Translations under genes and position numbers: made by a program
Source of the DNA: Acetomicrobium sp. S15 = DSM 107314
GTDB lineage: Bacteria; Synergistota; Synergistia; Synergistales; Thermosynergistaceae
Length of the DNA: 61,844 nt
Reading direction: 5' to 3'
NCBI RefSeq assembly: GCF_016125955.1
Contig: NZ_JADEVE010000173.1
Coordinates: 1 to 61,844, forward strand
The notes under the pieces: generated by a model
Seen by the model: the letters and a program-made list of their open reading frames with translations, nothing else
What the model was told of the DNA's origin: nothing
Databases searched by the model: none
Shown: piece after piece, positions 1 through 6,843 of the stretch
Layout: the number at the start of each line of letters is the position of its first letter
Position numbering within the stretch: the first letter of the stretch is position 1

Positions 1-1052
1 TGGACTGCGTTATAGAGGGATGACTTTACGGCTTCGTAGAGCGGAGCCTCCGCGCCGAAGGATGCGGCGCGGTCCAGCACGACTACGGCCTTCTTGCCGT
101 CCAACGCTTTTCTGATCTCCTCTTTGGGGAAAGGCCTGAACGTCCAGAGTTTCAAGAGTCCCACCTTTTGACCCTCTTCTCTCATCCAGTCGACGGCGTA
201 TTTGATCGTGCTGTTGGTGGAACCAAGGGCGACTATGACGCAATCCGCATCGTCCGTGCGATATCGCTCGACGAAGTCGTATCTCTTTCCGAAGGCCTCT
301 TCGAACTCCTGGGCGAGAACCGGGAAGAGCTCTTTAGCCCCTTTCATTCCCTCTATCTGCTGCCGTTTGTGTTCGAAGTAGTAATCGTAAAGGTCGATGG
401 GGCCATACGTTACAGGGTGCGAGGTGTCCAGCAGGGGGTAGTACGGTTTCGCTTCTCCCACGAACTTTTTCACCTGGTCGTCAGGGTAAATCTCGACTGG
501 TTCCACTCCGTGCGAGAGGATAAAGCCGTCAAGGCACACCATGACCGGCAGCCTCACCTCTTTCGATTCGGCGAGCCTCACGGCCAATACGGTGAGCTCA
601 TAGGCCTCCTGGTTGTTCTCGGCGTAGAGCTGTATCCACCCGGAATCCCGCTCGGCCATGGAGTCGCTGTGATCGCAGTGGATGTTGATGGGGCCGCTCA
701 AGGCCCTGTTTACCACCGGCATCACCACGGGGAGCCTCATGGAAGCGGTTATGTAGACCACCTCGTGCATAAGGGCCAATCCGTTGGCGCTGGTGGCGGT
801 CATGGCCCTGGCGCCGGAGGCTGCCGCCCCGACGACGGCGCTCATGGCGGAGTGTTCGCTCTCTACGGGGATCATTTCGGTCTTGACCAATCCGTCGGCT
901 ACGAACTGGGCGAAATATTCAACTATAGGCGTCTGTGGCGTTATGGGGTAAGCCGCTACCACATGCGGCTCTATCTGCCTCATGGCGTGAGCTACGGCTT
1001 CGGCTCCGGTGAGGGCCTGCTTCGCTCGCATTTTTTCTGCTACCGTGACCAT
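1..1052 (-). CDS. porA: 2-oxoacid (pyruvate) ferredoxin oxidoreductase alpha subunit, 3' end outside window
   Basis: Oxidative decarboxylation of pyruvate or another 2-oxoacid to acyl-CoA with reduction of ferredoxin; this is the alpha subunit of the four-subunit type. The minus frame is open from an ATG at 1052 to the window edge (about 350 residues) and contains the family's AAYPITPQTP motif near residue 35, followed by a conserved ESEHSAMS segment. A ribosome binding site (GGAGG) precedes the ATG. It lies 13 bases after porD in the order C-D-A, and the beta subunit is expected beyond position 1. The family call is firm; the exact substrate is inferred. Confidence 0.93.
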   Translation of the reverse strand, partial: MVTVAEKMRAKQALTGAEAVAHAMRQIEPHVVAAYPITPQTPIVEYFAQFVADGLVKTEMIPVESEHSAMSAVVGAAASGARAMTATSANGLALMHEVVYITASMRLPVVMPVVNRALSGPINIHCDHSDSMAERDSGWIQLYAENNQEAYELTVLAVRLAESKEVRLPVMVCLDGFILSHGVEPVEIYPDDQVKKFVGEAKPYYPLLDTSHPVTYGPIDLYDYYFEHKRQQIEGMKGAKELFPVLAQEFEEAFGKRYDFVERYRTDDADCVIVALGSTNSTIKYAVDWMREEGQKVGLLKLWTFRPFPKEEIRKALDGKKAVVVLDRAASFGAEAPLYEAVKSSLYNAV

Positions 1053-1065
1053 TGCGATTCCTCCC

Positions 1066-1356
1066 TTACTCCAGAAATTCCGTCTCGGCCTTCATCTCGA
1101 TAGCCTTTGCCGGGCATACGCTCGAGCACAGGCCGCACCCCTTGCAGTAGTCGTAATTGATGCCGTCCATATGCCCTTGTGTTTGGAGTATCGCCTGATC
1201 GGGGCAGTATAGCCAGCAGAGCATGCAGCTCGTGCACTTGTTTTTATCGTGAATGGGCCTCATGACCCTCCACGAGCCGGTCTTGACCTCTTTCGCATTT
1301 CCGGCCTCCGTTATCGTTCCGCCGATGGGTATCTCTTTCCATCCCTTTGCAGCCAT
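1066..1356 (-). CDS. porD: 2-oxoacid ferredoxin oxidoreductase delta subunit (2[4Fe-4S] ferredoxin)
   Basis: Ferredoxin-like electron-transfer subunit of the Por complex, 96 residues. Two 4Fe-4S motifs are visible: CTSCMLCWLYCP at about residues 41-52 and CKGCGLCSSVCP at about 71-82. The length and the N-terminal GW...IPIGG segment are typical of PorD. It sits between porC (13 bases upstream) and porA, on the same strand, so the three are probably co-transcribed and assembled as one cytoplasmic complex. Confidence 0.93.
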   Translation of the reverse strand: MAAKGWKEIPIGGTITEAGNAKEVKTGSWRVMRPIHDKNKCTSCMLCWLYCPDQAILQTQGHMDGINYDYCKGCGLCSSVCPAKAIEMKAETEFLE

Positions 1357-1369
1357 GTCTTCGCCTCCT

Positions 1370-1951
1370 CTAATGCGAACAACGGACCTCTTCGTAGCCC
1401 CTCTTTAGGGCGCGCTTGTTGGCCTCTATGACATCTTGTGAGAACTTGTCGCCGAACATCTCTTCTATTCGCGCCTCTAAGGCTTCTGGCGCGACCACGC
1501 CTGTGACTTTGGCGAGGGCCCCGAGCATGGGGGTGTTCGGTATCCCTCTCTTGATCTCCTGAAGGGCTATCTCCGTGGCGTTGACCGTGCATATCTTACC
1601 TTCAAATTGCGTCTTCTCGGCCACAAATGCGGCATCCTTTGCGGTGTTCACGAGCAGAACCCCGTCGTCACTCAGCCCTTCCGCCACGGCGGGGGAGAGC
1701 AGCGTGTCGTCTATGACCACTACCACGTCGGGGTTTTCCACGGAGGACCTTACGAGCACGGGCACGTCCCCGATCCTGTTGAAGGCCTTCATGGGAGCGC
1801 CCGACCTCTCGGCCCCGTATTCCGGAAAGGCCTGGACGTGTTTTCCCGCTCTCAGGGCCGCCTCTGCGAGCATCTGAGAAGCGCTCTTCGCGCCTTGTCC
1901 CGCTCTCCCGTGCCATCTCACCTCAAAATACTTTACCGGCACTTTATGCAC
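1370..1951 (-). CDS. porC: 2-oxoacid ferredoxin oxidoreductase gamma subunit
   Basis: Gamma subunit of the Por complex, 193 residues, the usual length. The N-terminus reads EVRWHGRAGQGAKSAS, the conserved G-x-G-GQG-type segment of the gamma domain, followed by the conserved FPEYGAERSGAP stretch near residue 45. It is the first gene of the minus-strand porC-porD-porA operon. A possible sigma-70-type promoter lies about 140 bases upstream (2088-2116). Coenzyme A thioester formation coupled to ferredoxin reduction is known family biochemistry; pyruvate as substrate is inferred. Confidence 0.93.
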   Translation of the reverse strand: MHKVPVKYFEVRWHGRAGQGAKSASQMLAEAALRAGKHVQAFPEYGAERSGAPMKAFNRIGDVPVLVRSSVENPDVVVVIDDTLLSPAVAEGLSDDGVLLVNTAKDAAFVAEKTQFEGKICTVNATEIALQEIKRGIPNTPMLGALAKVTGVVAPEALEARIEEMFGDKFSQDVIEANKRALKRGYEEVRCSH

Positions 1952-2087
1952 CTCCCGTTTCCTTTTGATTTTCTTCGGTATCTTGCGGCGGGCTCGTTTA
2001 TGCGCCCTTTCCTTTGGTCCGGCGCGCCTTATACAAAGCGGCTGTAAGCTTTTTTAAAGAGCGGCGGACCGCTCCAAACTTTCGTTT

Positions 2088-2116
2088 ATTATAAAACATA
2101 GGGCGATGCGTGTATA
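2088..2116 (-). promoter_or_regulatory. possible promoter of porCDA
   Basis: On the minus strand a perfect -10 hexamer TATAAT (2093-2088) follows a weak -35 TATACA (2116-2111) with a 17-base spacer. It points toward porC, about 140 bases away. The -35 matches the consensus at only four of six bases, so the call is tentative. Confidence 0.35.
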
Positions 2117-2191
2117 CAGATCGACATGTGTCCGTATATGCCGAAAGCCGCGCCTTGAACATATTTTCTTCCCATGGTAAGATTTTGTCGC

Positions 2192-2268
2192 GGACCTGTA
2201 GCTCAGTAGGATAGAGCGACGGCCTCCTAAGCCGTAGGTCGCCGGTTCGAGTCCGGCCAGGCCCGCCA
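2192..2268 (+). tRNA. tRNA-Arg (anticodon CCT)
   Basis: A full cloverleaf can be drawn. The acceptor arm is GGACCTG (2192-2198) against CAGGCCC (2258-2264), with one A-C mismatch. The D arm is GCTC/GAGC. The anticodon stem ACGGC/GCCGT encloses the loop CTCCTAA, giving anticodon CCT (reads AGG). The T arm GCCGG/CCGGC carries TTCGAGT, and the discriminator G is followed by an encoded CCA at 2266-2268. A hairpin terminator follows. Confidence 0.95.
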
Positions 2269-2275
2269 GGTTTTA

Positions 2276-2310
2276 TCCCGACTGGCTTTGTGCCCTGTCG
2301 GGAATTTTTA
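2276..2310 (+). terminator. rho-independent terminator after tRNA-Arg
   Basis: A seven-base stem TCCCGAC (2276-2282) / GTCGGGA (2297-2303) with a 14-base loop is followed by ATTTTTA. It lies eight bases after the tRNA CCA end. Confidence 0.7.
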
Positions 2311-2821
2311 TTGCGATTTTAAGAGCAACGGCCTGCTTTCTTGCTGTGCCGTGATGACACTCGAAATTGCAGCTTTTCCTAAAATTTAAGGCTTCCCTCT
2401 TTAAAATTACTGTGTTTTTTTGCTTCTGCCCTACAGCCTTTTAGCAAGTCGCACTCACGCCTTTGACAGAGGCGCTTTTGTTACATTGCTTCTATCCATG
2501 GTACTTTATATCCCATTTCTTTATGTTTTTCGAGGTCAAGCTCTGACCTGGGTAGCAATTTTGCCTGCTTAAGAGTGGCGGATTCTATTTTCCTTCTTCA
2601 GAAGCTTTCAAGCCGTCTCGGCCGTCTGTGTTTAGAAGCGGCGGTGAGCCTGTGCCAAGACACAAAAAGCGAAGACAAACCCAGCATTCACACGCCATAC
2701 TTTAAGAGTGTTCAACTCTTGTTGGGTATGATGGACCCCTCTCTTTGGTTTTTCCCATAGGTTTGCTTTACCTCAAGGCCACCCCTTTTTACGGGAAATG
2801 TGGGACGCCACCAAGGAGGCG
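2311..2821. other. gene-poor stretch with a possible degraded minus-strand gene tail
   Basis: No convincing gene is present. On the minus strand, about 35 codons with coding-like composition (reading ELDLEKHKEMGYKVPWIEAM before a TAA at 2481-2483) are preceded by an in-frame TGA at about 2595, so this could be the C-terminal remnant of a lost gene of unknown family. A 61-codon plus-strand frame at 2575-2760 has no ribosome binding site or recognised domain and was not called. Confidence 0.3.
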
Positions 2822-2851
2822 TTGACGATGATGACCTGATAGTGATATAAA
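2822..2851 (+). promoter_or_regulatory. candidate sigma-70-type promoter of mscL
   Basis: TTGACG (2822-2827), an 18-base spacer and TATAAA (2846-2851) lie about 150 bases before mscL. Both hexamers match the consensus at five of six positions. The long leader to the start codon shows no recognised element. Confidence 0.45.
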
Positions 2852-2998
2852 TCCATTGCACCCGCGTGGCCAAGTGTTCGTGGCGATTGGTAGCCTATAT
2901 ATCCTGGTTGTTGGCAGGGATACCCTAAGGCAACGAAAGATGGTTCAGCAAACTCTAATAACTGTAATAATGCGGGTCTGCCTAAGGAGGTAGCAAGC

Positions 2999-3460
2999 AT
3001 GCTCCAAGATTTCAAGGCATTCATAATGAGAGGCAACATGATCGACATGGCCGTAGGCATCATCGTAGGTGCTGCCTTCGGTGCAATTGTAAACTCTTTT
3101 GTCAAGGATATCATTATGCCACCTATAGGTCTTATTCTGGGCAACGTCGATTTTACCAATCTCTTCATTGTCCTTAAAGAAGGAGCAACCCCTGGGCCAT
3201 ATGTCTCGCTGGCTGCTGCCCAAGCTGCCGGAGCTGTTACGGTCAATTATGGGGCCTTCATAAATACCATTGTTAACTTGCTCATAACAGGAGCGAGCGT
3301 CTACTTTTTGATTGTGCGTCCGGTTGCCAGGCTGCAGATCCACAGGAAGGTGGAAGAAGAGACACCAACTACAAAAGAATGCCCGTACTGTGCTACCGCT
3401 ATCCCCATTAGAGCCAGCCGTTGCCCGAACTGCACTTCGGAACTAAAAAGCGGCACATAA
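2999..3460 (+). CDS. mscL: large-conductance mechanosensitive channel MscL with C-terminal zinc-ribbon-like tail
   Basis: Inner-membrane channel that opens under hypo-osmotic shock. The 153-residue product starts with the family N-terminus ([23 protein letters not shown], in part) and has two hydrophobic segments at about residues 15-45 and 75-100. After the second helix there is a basic linker, then CPYC and CPNC pairs at about residues 124 and 139, a zinc-ribbon-like tail also seen in other bacterial MscL proteins and absent from the E. coli protein. An AAGGAGG ribosome binding site precedes the ATG. Confidence 0.95.
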   Translation: MLQDFKAFIMRGNMIDMAVGIIVGAAFGAIVNSFVKDIIMPPIGLILGNVDFTNLFIVLKEGATPGPYVSLAAAQAAGAVTVNYGAFINTIVNLLITGASVYFLIVRPVARLQIHRKVEEETPTTKECPYCATAIPIRASRCPNCTSELKSGT

Positions 3461-3512
3461 ACCAGCAAGTGTAAAATACTATTAATGATAGACCCCAAAG
3501 GAGGACGAGGGA

Positions 3513-4271
3513 ATGCGGAAGACGATTTTAGCTCTTGTGTTGGCGGTTGCGGTGATGTGGGTGGCTGTGCCGTTTGCTGCGGCGGGCACGCTCGACAAAG
3601 ACGTGATACTGGTGGGCACGGAAAGCACTTACCCTCCCTACGAGTTCCGCGATGACAAAAACCAGCTCCAGGGCTTCGACATAGAGCTGGTGGAAACCAT
3701 AGCCAAGGAGCTCGGCAAAAAGGTGGAGTGGGTCGACATGCCCTTCGACAGCCTGATCCCGGCGCTCATTTCTGGCAAGATCGACCTGATAGCGGCCGGC
3801 CTTTCCGCGACGCCCGAGAGGGCAAAGCGCGTCTCCTTTACGATTCCCTACGAAATAAGCCTGAGCTCTTTCATAGTGAAGGCCGATAGGGACGACATAA
3901 AGACCCTCGACGACCTTAAGGGCAAGGTCGTGGCAGTGCAGCTCGGAACGGTCCAGGACACGTACACCACGGGGCTTGGCACTGTGGAGGTTAAGCGCTT
4001 TCAAAAGTTCGACGACTGCGTGCGCGAAGTGAGCCTGGGGAGGGCCGATGCCTCCCTGATGGATCGCCCCGTGGCCAACAACTTCGTGGAGTCCGATGAG
4101 TTTAAGGGAAAAGTTAAAATCGCCTTCGACCAGGAGATAACGGGCGCCGGCAAGGCGTTGGCCATAAGAAAAGACGATACTGAGTTCCTTAAAGCTGTAG
4201 ACGCGGTCTTACAAAAGATGAAGGACGACGGTCGCCTGGATGCCTTGCTTAAAAAATGGATGAAGTGGTAA
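3513..4271 (+). CDS. amino acid ABC transporter periplasmic substrate-binding protein (family 3)
   Basis: Periplasmic receptor for an amino acid, 252 residues. A signal peptide is clear: MRK, a hydrophobic core, then cleavage around AAA-GT at residue 24-25. The mature part begins with VGTESTYPPYEFRDD and has the family-3 signature GFDIELVETIAKELGKK near residue 55. Residues typical of this fold (a DLKGKVVAVQLGT segment near 135) are present. No permease or ATPase gene is next to it, so the partner must be encoded elsewhere. It ends at a strong terminator. Basic or polar amino acids are likely ligands, but this is not decidable here. Confidence 0.9.
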   Translation: MRKTILALVLAVAVMWVAVPFAAAGTLDKDVILVGTESTYPPYEFRDDKNQLQGFDIELVETIAKELGKKVEWVDMPFDSLIPALISGKIDLIAAGLSATPERAKRVSFTIPYEISLSSFIVKADRDDIKTLDDLKGKVVAVQLGTVQDTYTTGLGTVEVKRFQKFDDCVREVSLGRADASLMDRPVANNFVESDEFKGKVKIAFDQEITGAGKALAIRKDDTEFLKAVDAVLQKMKDDGRLDALLKKWMKW

Positions 4272-4277
4272 CAAACG

Positions 4278-4314
4278 AAGCCTTAGGGGACGGTTGCGCC
4301 CCCTAAGGCTTGTT
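4278..4314 (+). terminator. rho-independent terminator after the substrate-binding protein gene
   Basis: A perfect 12-base stem AAGCCTTAGGGG (4278-4289) / CCCCTAAGGCTT (4300-4311) with a 10-base loop is followed by GTTTCC. It lies six bases after the stop codon. Confidence 0.75.
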
Positions 4315-4496
4315 TCCGAAAAACTGCTTGAAAAGCGAGAGAGGCTTTTTATTTGCCGTTGACTTGCTTAAACGGCGCTTAAACAGTGAGAGCAAAGTGA
4401 ATAGCAAGCGCTTATTGTTGTTATTTAAGTTTTTAAGCGATATGGTTCAAATATTTACCCTTAAATTTAACCCAAAGCGCCTTACGAACAAAGGCT

Positions 4497-5750
4497 TTAT
4501 GCGCGCACCTTTAGGGCGATGCTGTTTCCCGATGGGATCACCACGGCCTTTTTGGGCTTGGCTTCTTTAGCGATGTGCCTAAAGGCTTCGCCAAGCGAAT
4601 GCGTGACCATGCCGGGATACTCTATGTCCGTCTTGGGTGTTACGAGAACGCTGTTGAGCTCCACCAGATTTTTCACCGTCTTTAGGGCTATAAAAGACGG
4701 TATTGTGAAATTCTGCCTCACCTCTTCGAGAGCGCTCCCGAAATCGTCCATGGCCTTCAGCAAAGTCGTGCCGAAATCGGGATATCCCAACCCCTCCGGC
4801 AAATCCGCCACCAGTATGAGCCCACCTCCGGGGCGCACGGCGCCGTATGTGGCGGAAACGGCCTTCACGGCCTGATACAGGTCTATGTCAAAGGGATAGC
4901 CGCCGCTCGAAACGATGACCAGATCCGCGGGTTCGTCTATGTAAAGCCCCTGGAGCGCTTCGGCTTCCTCTATGCCTTTGGCCCAGGCCTCTTCTATGCT
5001 TCCGGCCACGTAGGTCGCCGGCTTTCCCTCCTTGTCGCCGATCACGTTGAGCAAAAAGGATTTCTTGCCCTCTAAGGCTGTGCGCACAAACTCCATCATG
5101 TCTCGATGTATCGGGTTTTCGTCGAGCGATCCGCAGTGCACGCCTGGGTGAATGCCGTTGCCCGAAAAGGCGAGGCCGTGGTTGTGCTGGGTAGAGCGCT
5201 TGCCCGCAACGCCGGGTATAATCCCCTTGCGCCCGCCGCTGTAACCGGCCAGGTCGTGGTGCGTTATGCCGCCCAAGACCACCACGAGCTCCGCGTCCAC
5301 GACGGCAGGATGAAGCTCGACGGGCGTTCCGGCAGTCGTCTTTTTGCCCAAGGGGGCAGCTTTGAGGGCATCGTGGGCTAAGATGCGGTCGCCAGAGCTG
5401 GGAGCAGAACCCAATATGAGCTCGATCTCCTCGTCCGTGGGCAGCCTGTGCTGTCCTCCTCCGATTACCCAATCCACGCTTTCTACGCCGCACTGAGCGA
5501 GCCTCCTTCTGACAGGCTCGGCCATGAGGGGCACGCGCTGCCATGCCCTCGTTGCGTCGGGCACGACGACAGCTATTTTGGAGACTCCCTTCGACAATTC
5601 CTCAAGCCTTGGGGAACCGATGCAGTGTTCCAAAGCTTCGTCCGCAGTGCGCCGCTTCACATGCCCTTCCTCGATGTGCGTCTCCTGCAGGGGCAGCAGC
5701 AGCTCGAAAACGATTTCATCCCTTCCGATGGGAAGGCGAACGGTAGGCAT
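4497..5750 (-). CDS. larA: LarA family protein (nickel-dependent lactate racemase-like, DUF2088)
   Basis: LarA-family enzymes racemise lactate or related 2-hydroxy acids with a nickel-pincer cofactor attached to a lysine. The 417-residue product shows PDATRAW near residue 75, GGGQHRLP near 110, and the family signature GGITHHDLAGYSGGRKG near 185, whose lysine corresponds to the cofactor lysine. The start at 5750 is chosen because GGAGGAGAGA lies directly upstream; the frame stays open for another 94 codons only because it runs through a hexamer repeat. No larB, larC or larE cofactor genes are nearby. The substrate is unknown. Confidence 0.88.
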   Translation of the reverse strand: MPTVRLPIGRDEIVFELLLPLQETHIEEGHVKRRTADEALEHCIGSPRLEELSKGVSKIAVVVPDATRAWQRVPLMAEPVRRRLAQCGVESVDWVIGGGQHRLPTDEEIELILGSAPSSGDRILAHDALKAAPLGKKTTAGTPVELHPAVVDAELVVVLGGITHHDLAGYSGGRKGIIPGVAGKRSTQHNHGLAFSGNGIHPGVHCGSLDENPIHRDMMEFVRTALEGKKSFLLNVIGDKEGKPATYVAGSIEEAWAKGIEEAEALQGLYIDEPADLVIVSSGGYPFDIDLYQAVKAVSATYGAVRPGGGLILVADLPEGLGYPDFGTTLLKAMDDFGSALEEVRQNFTIPSFIALKTVKNLVELNSVLVTPKTDIEYPGMVTHSLGEAFRHIAKEAKPKKAVVIPSGNSIALKVRA

Positions 5751-5824
5751 TCTCTCTCCTCCAGTCTTTGAGAAACTCCGATCCTCTCGGATGTAACCAC
5801 AAGTATAAGTGTAATATATTTTAA

Positions 5825-5949
5825 GTGAATGTGAGTGTGAATGTGAATGTGAATGTGAGTGTGAGTGTGGATGTGAATGTGAATGTGAGTGTGAGTGTGA
5901 GTGTGGATGCGAAAGCGAGGGTGAGGGTGAGAGTGAGGGTGAGGGTGGA
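5825..5949 (+). repeat. hexamer repeat array, GTGAAT/GTGAGT type
   Basis: About 20 imperfect copies of a six-base unit (GTGAAT, GTGAGT, GTGGAT, drifting to GTGAGG at the right end) fill the space between larA and fliW. Period six keeps both strands free of stops over long frames, which creates spurious His-Ser and Val-rich frames. Related hexamers on the opposite strand occur at 14957-14973, 15579-15640 and 25268-25317. Confidence 0.9.
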
Positions 5950-6063
5950 CCCGGGCGTGAAATTTCCGAGGTTTCGGCTGTTGAAGTGCCCGACGATGGC
6001 CGAAAATAAGATAGGCCTTTTTGTAAAGCCAAAGCTAAAGCGCATATCCGTGAGGTGAATGGT

Positions 6064-6561
6064 ATGAGGGCGATAAAAACGCTCAGGTTCGGAGTGCTTC
6101 AGATCAGCGAGGAGGACGTCGTCCGTTTTCCCAAAGGCATCCCCGGTTTTGCCGACCATACGGAGTGGGTCTTCGCCGGCGACGAAGATAGCCCCATAAA
6201 ATGGCTCCAAAGCTTAAAAGACGGCGACGTGGCGCTCCCCGTGGCCCCGCCCGAACTGATTTTAGCCGATTACGACGCCAAGGTTTGCAGCGAAGACATT
6301 AAGGAAATCGAGGCCTCCTCGGCGGGAGAGTTGGCGCTTTTGGTGGTTATAACCATCCCGCCCGATGAACCGTGGCAGGCCACGGCCAACCTGCGCGCAC
6401 CCTTAGTAGTAAATATCAATAAGCGTTTGGCTAAGCAGGTGATAGTCCAAAACGAGGAATACGCCGTGGCGCATCCGCTCTTTGACAGAGCGGCCAGGGA
6501 GGCGATGAGGGGCAGCTCGCACCCGGCTCCCGAGGAAGCTCGTGCGGGAGGGGGCGCTTAA
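6064..6561 (+). CDS. fliW: flagellar assembly factor FliW
   Basis: FliW binds newly made flagellin and, when free, sequesters CsrA, so that flagellin translation follows secretion. The 165-residue product has the FliW pattern: an N-terminal LRFGVLQISEEDVVRFPKGIPGF segment (partial) and LRAPLVVNINKRLAKQVIV near residue 120. ATG 6064 is preferred over GTG 6055 because GAGGTG sits six bases before it. It overlaps no gene but is only two bases from csrA, and flagellin follows downstream, as in Bacillus subtilis. A weak sigma-28-like -10 (GCCGAAAA, 5999-6006) lies in front. Confidence 0.94.
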   Translation: MRAIKTLRFGVLQISEEDVVRFPKGIPGFADHTEWVFAGDEDSPIKWLQSLKDGDVALPVAPPELILADYDAKVCSEDIKEIEASSAGELALLVVITIPPDEPWQATANLRAPLVVNINKRLAKQVIVQNEEYAVAHPLFDRAAREAMRGSSHPAPEEARAGGGA

Positions 6562-6563
6562 GG

Positions 6564-6794
6564 TTGCTCGTGCTCTCGCGCAAAGCGGGCGAATCCATAA
6601 TCTTGGGCGACGATATAGAGATAACAGTGCTCGAGGTCAAAGGAGACTCCGTAAAACTTGGTATAGAGGCGCCAAAAGAGATTCCCGTGTGGCGAAAAGA
6701 GCTGGCCGAAGAGATAGAGAAAGCCAACGTGGCCGCCGCTCGGGCAAAGGAGGCCGAGGCCTTGGCGCGTCTCTTCAAGTCTGCTAAGAAGTGA
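6564..6794 (+). CDS. csrA: carbon storage regulator / flagellin translational repressor CsrA
   Basis: RNA-binding dimer that blocks ribosome access to target mRNAs. The 76-residue product begins MLVLSRKAGESIILGDDIEI, the canonical CsrA start, and has the GIEAPKEIPVWRKEL segment near residue 35 with the RNA-contacting arginine. The tail after residue 55 is an Ala-rich helix, longer than in E. coli CsrA. Translation starts at TTG two bases after the fliW stop, so the two are probably coupled. The flagellin leader at 9630-9666 carries two matching CsrA motifs, making it the likely target. Confidence 0.96.
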   Translation: MLVLSRKAGESIILGDDIEITVLEVKGDSVKLGIEAPKEIPVWRKELAEEIEKANVAAARAKEAEALARLFKSAKK

Positions 6795-6843
6795 CCGCGG
6801 GTGCGACTTAAGATGAAAACGAGCCGGGGATGGTGATATTTAT

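Noticed and set aside
168-1103. 311-codon plus-strand frame
   Set aside because: Antisense shadow of porA, whose minus-strand frame carries clear family motifs.
2575-2760. 61-codon plus-strand ORF in the gap before mscL
   Set aside because: No ribosome binding site, no recognisable domain, and composition no different from the surrounding spacer.
5825-5949. CRISPR array
   Set aside because: The unit is six bases with no spacers, so it is a simple tandem repeat.
5751-6032. A 94-codon N-terminal extension of LarA rich in His-Ser (could be imagined as a nickel-binding tail)
   Set aside because: It is the translation of the GTGAAT hexamer array, which has no stops in this frame. A good ribosome binding site and the family N-terminus place the start at 5750.
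5825-6058. Plus-strand frame of Val-Asn/Val-Ser repeats before fliW
   Set aside because: Pure product of the six-base repeat, with no ribosome binding site or domain.
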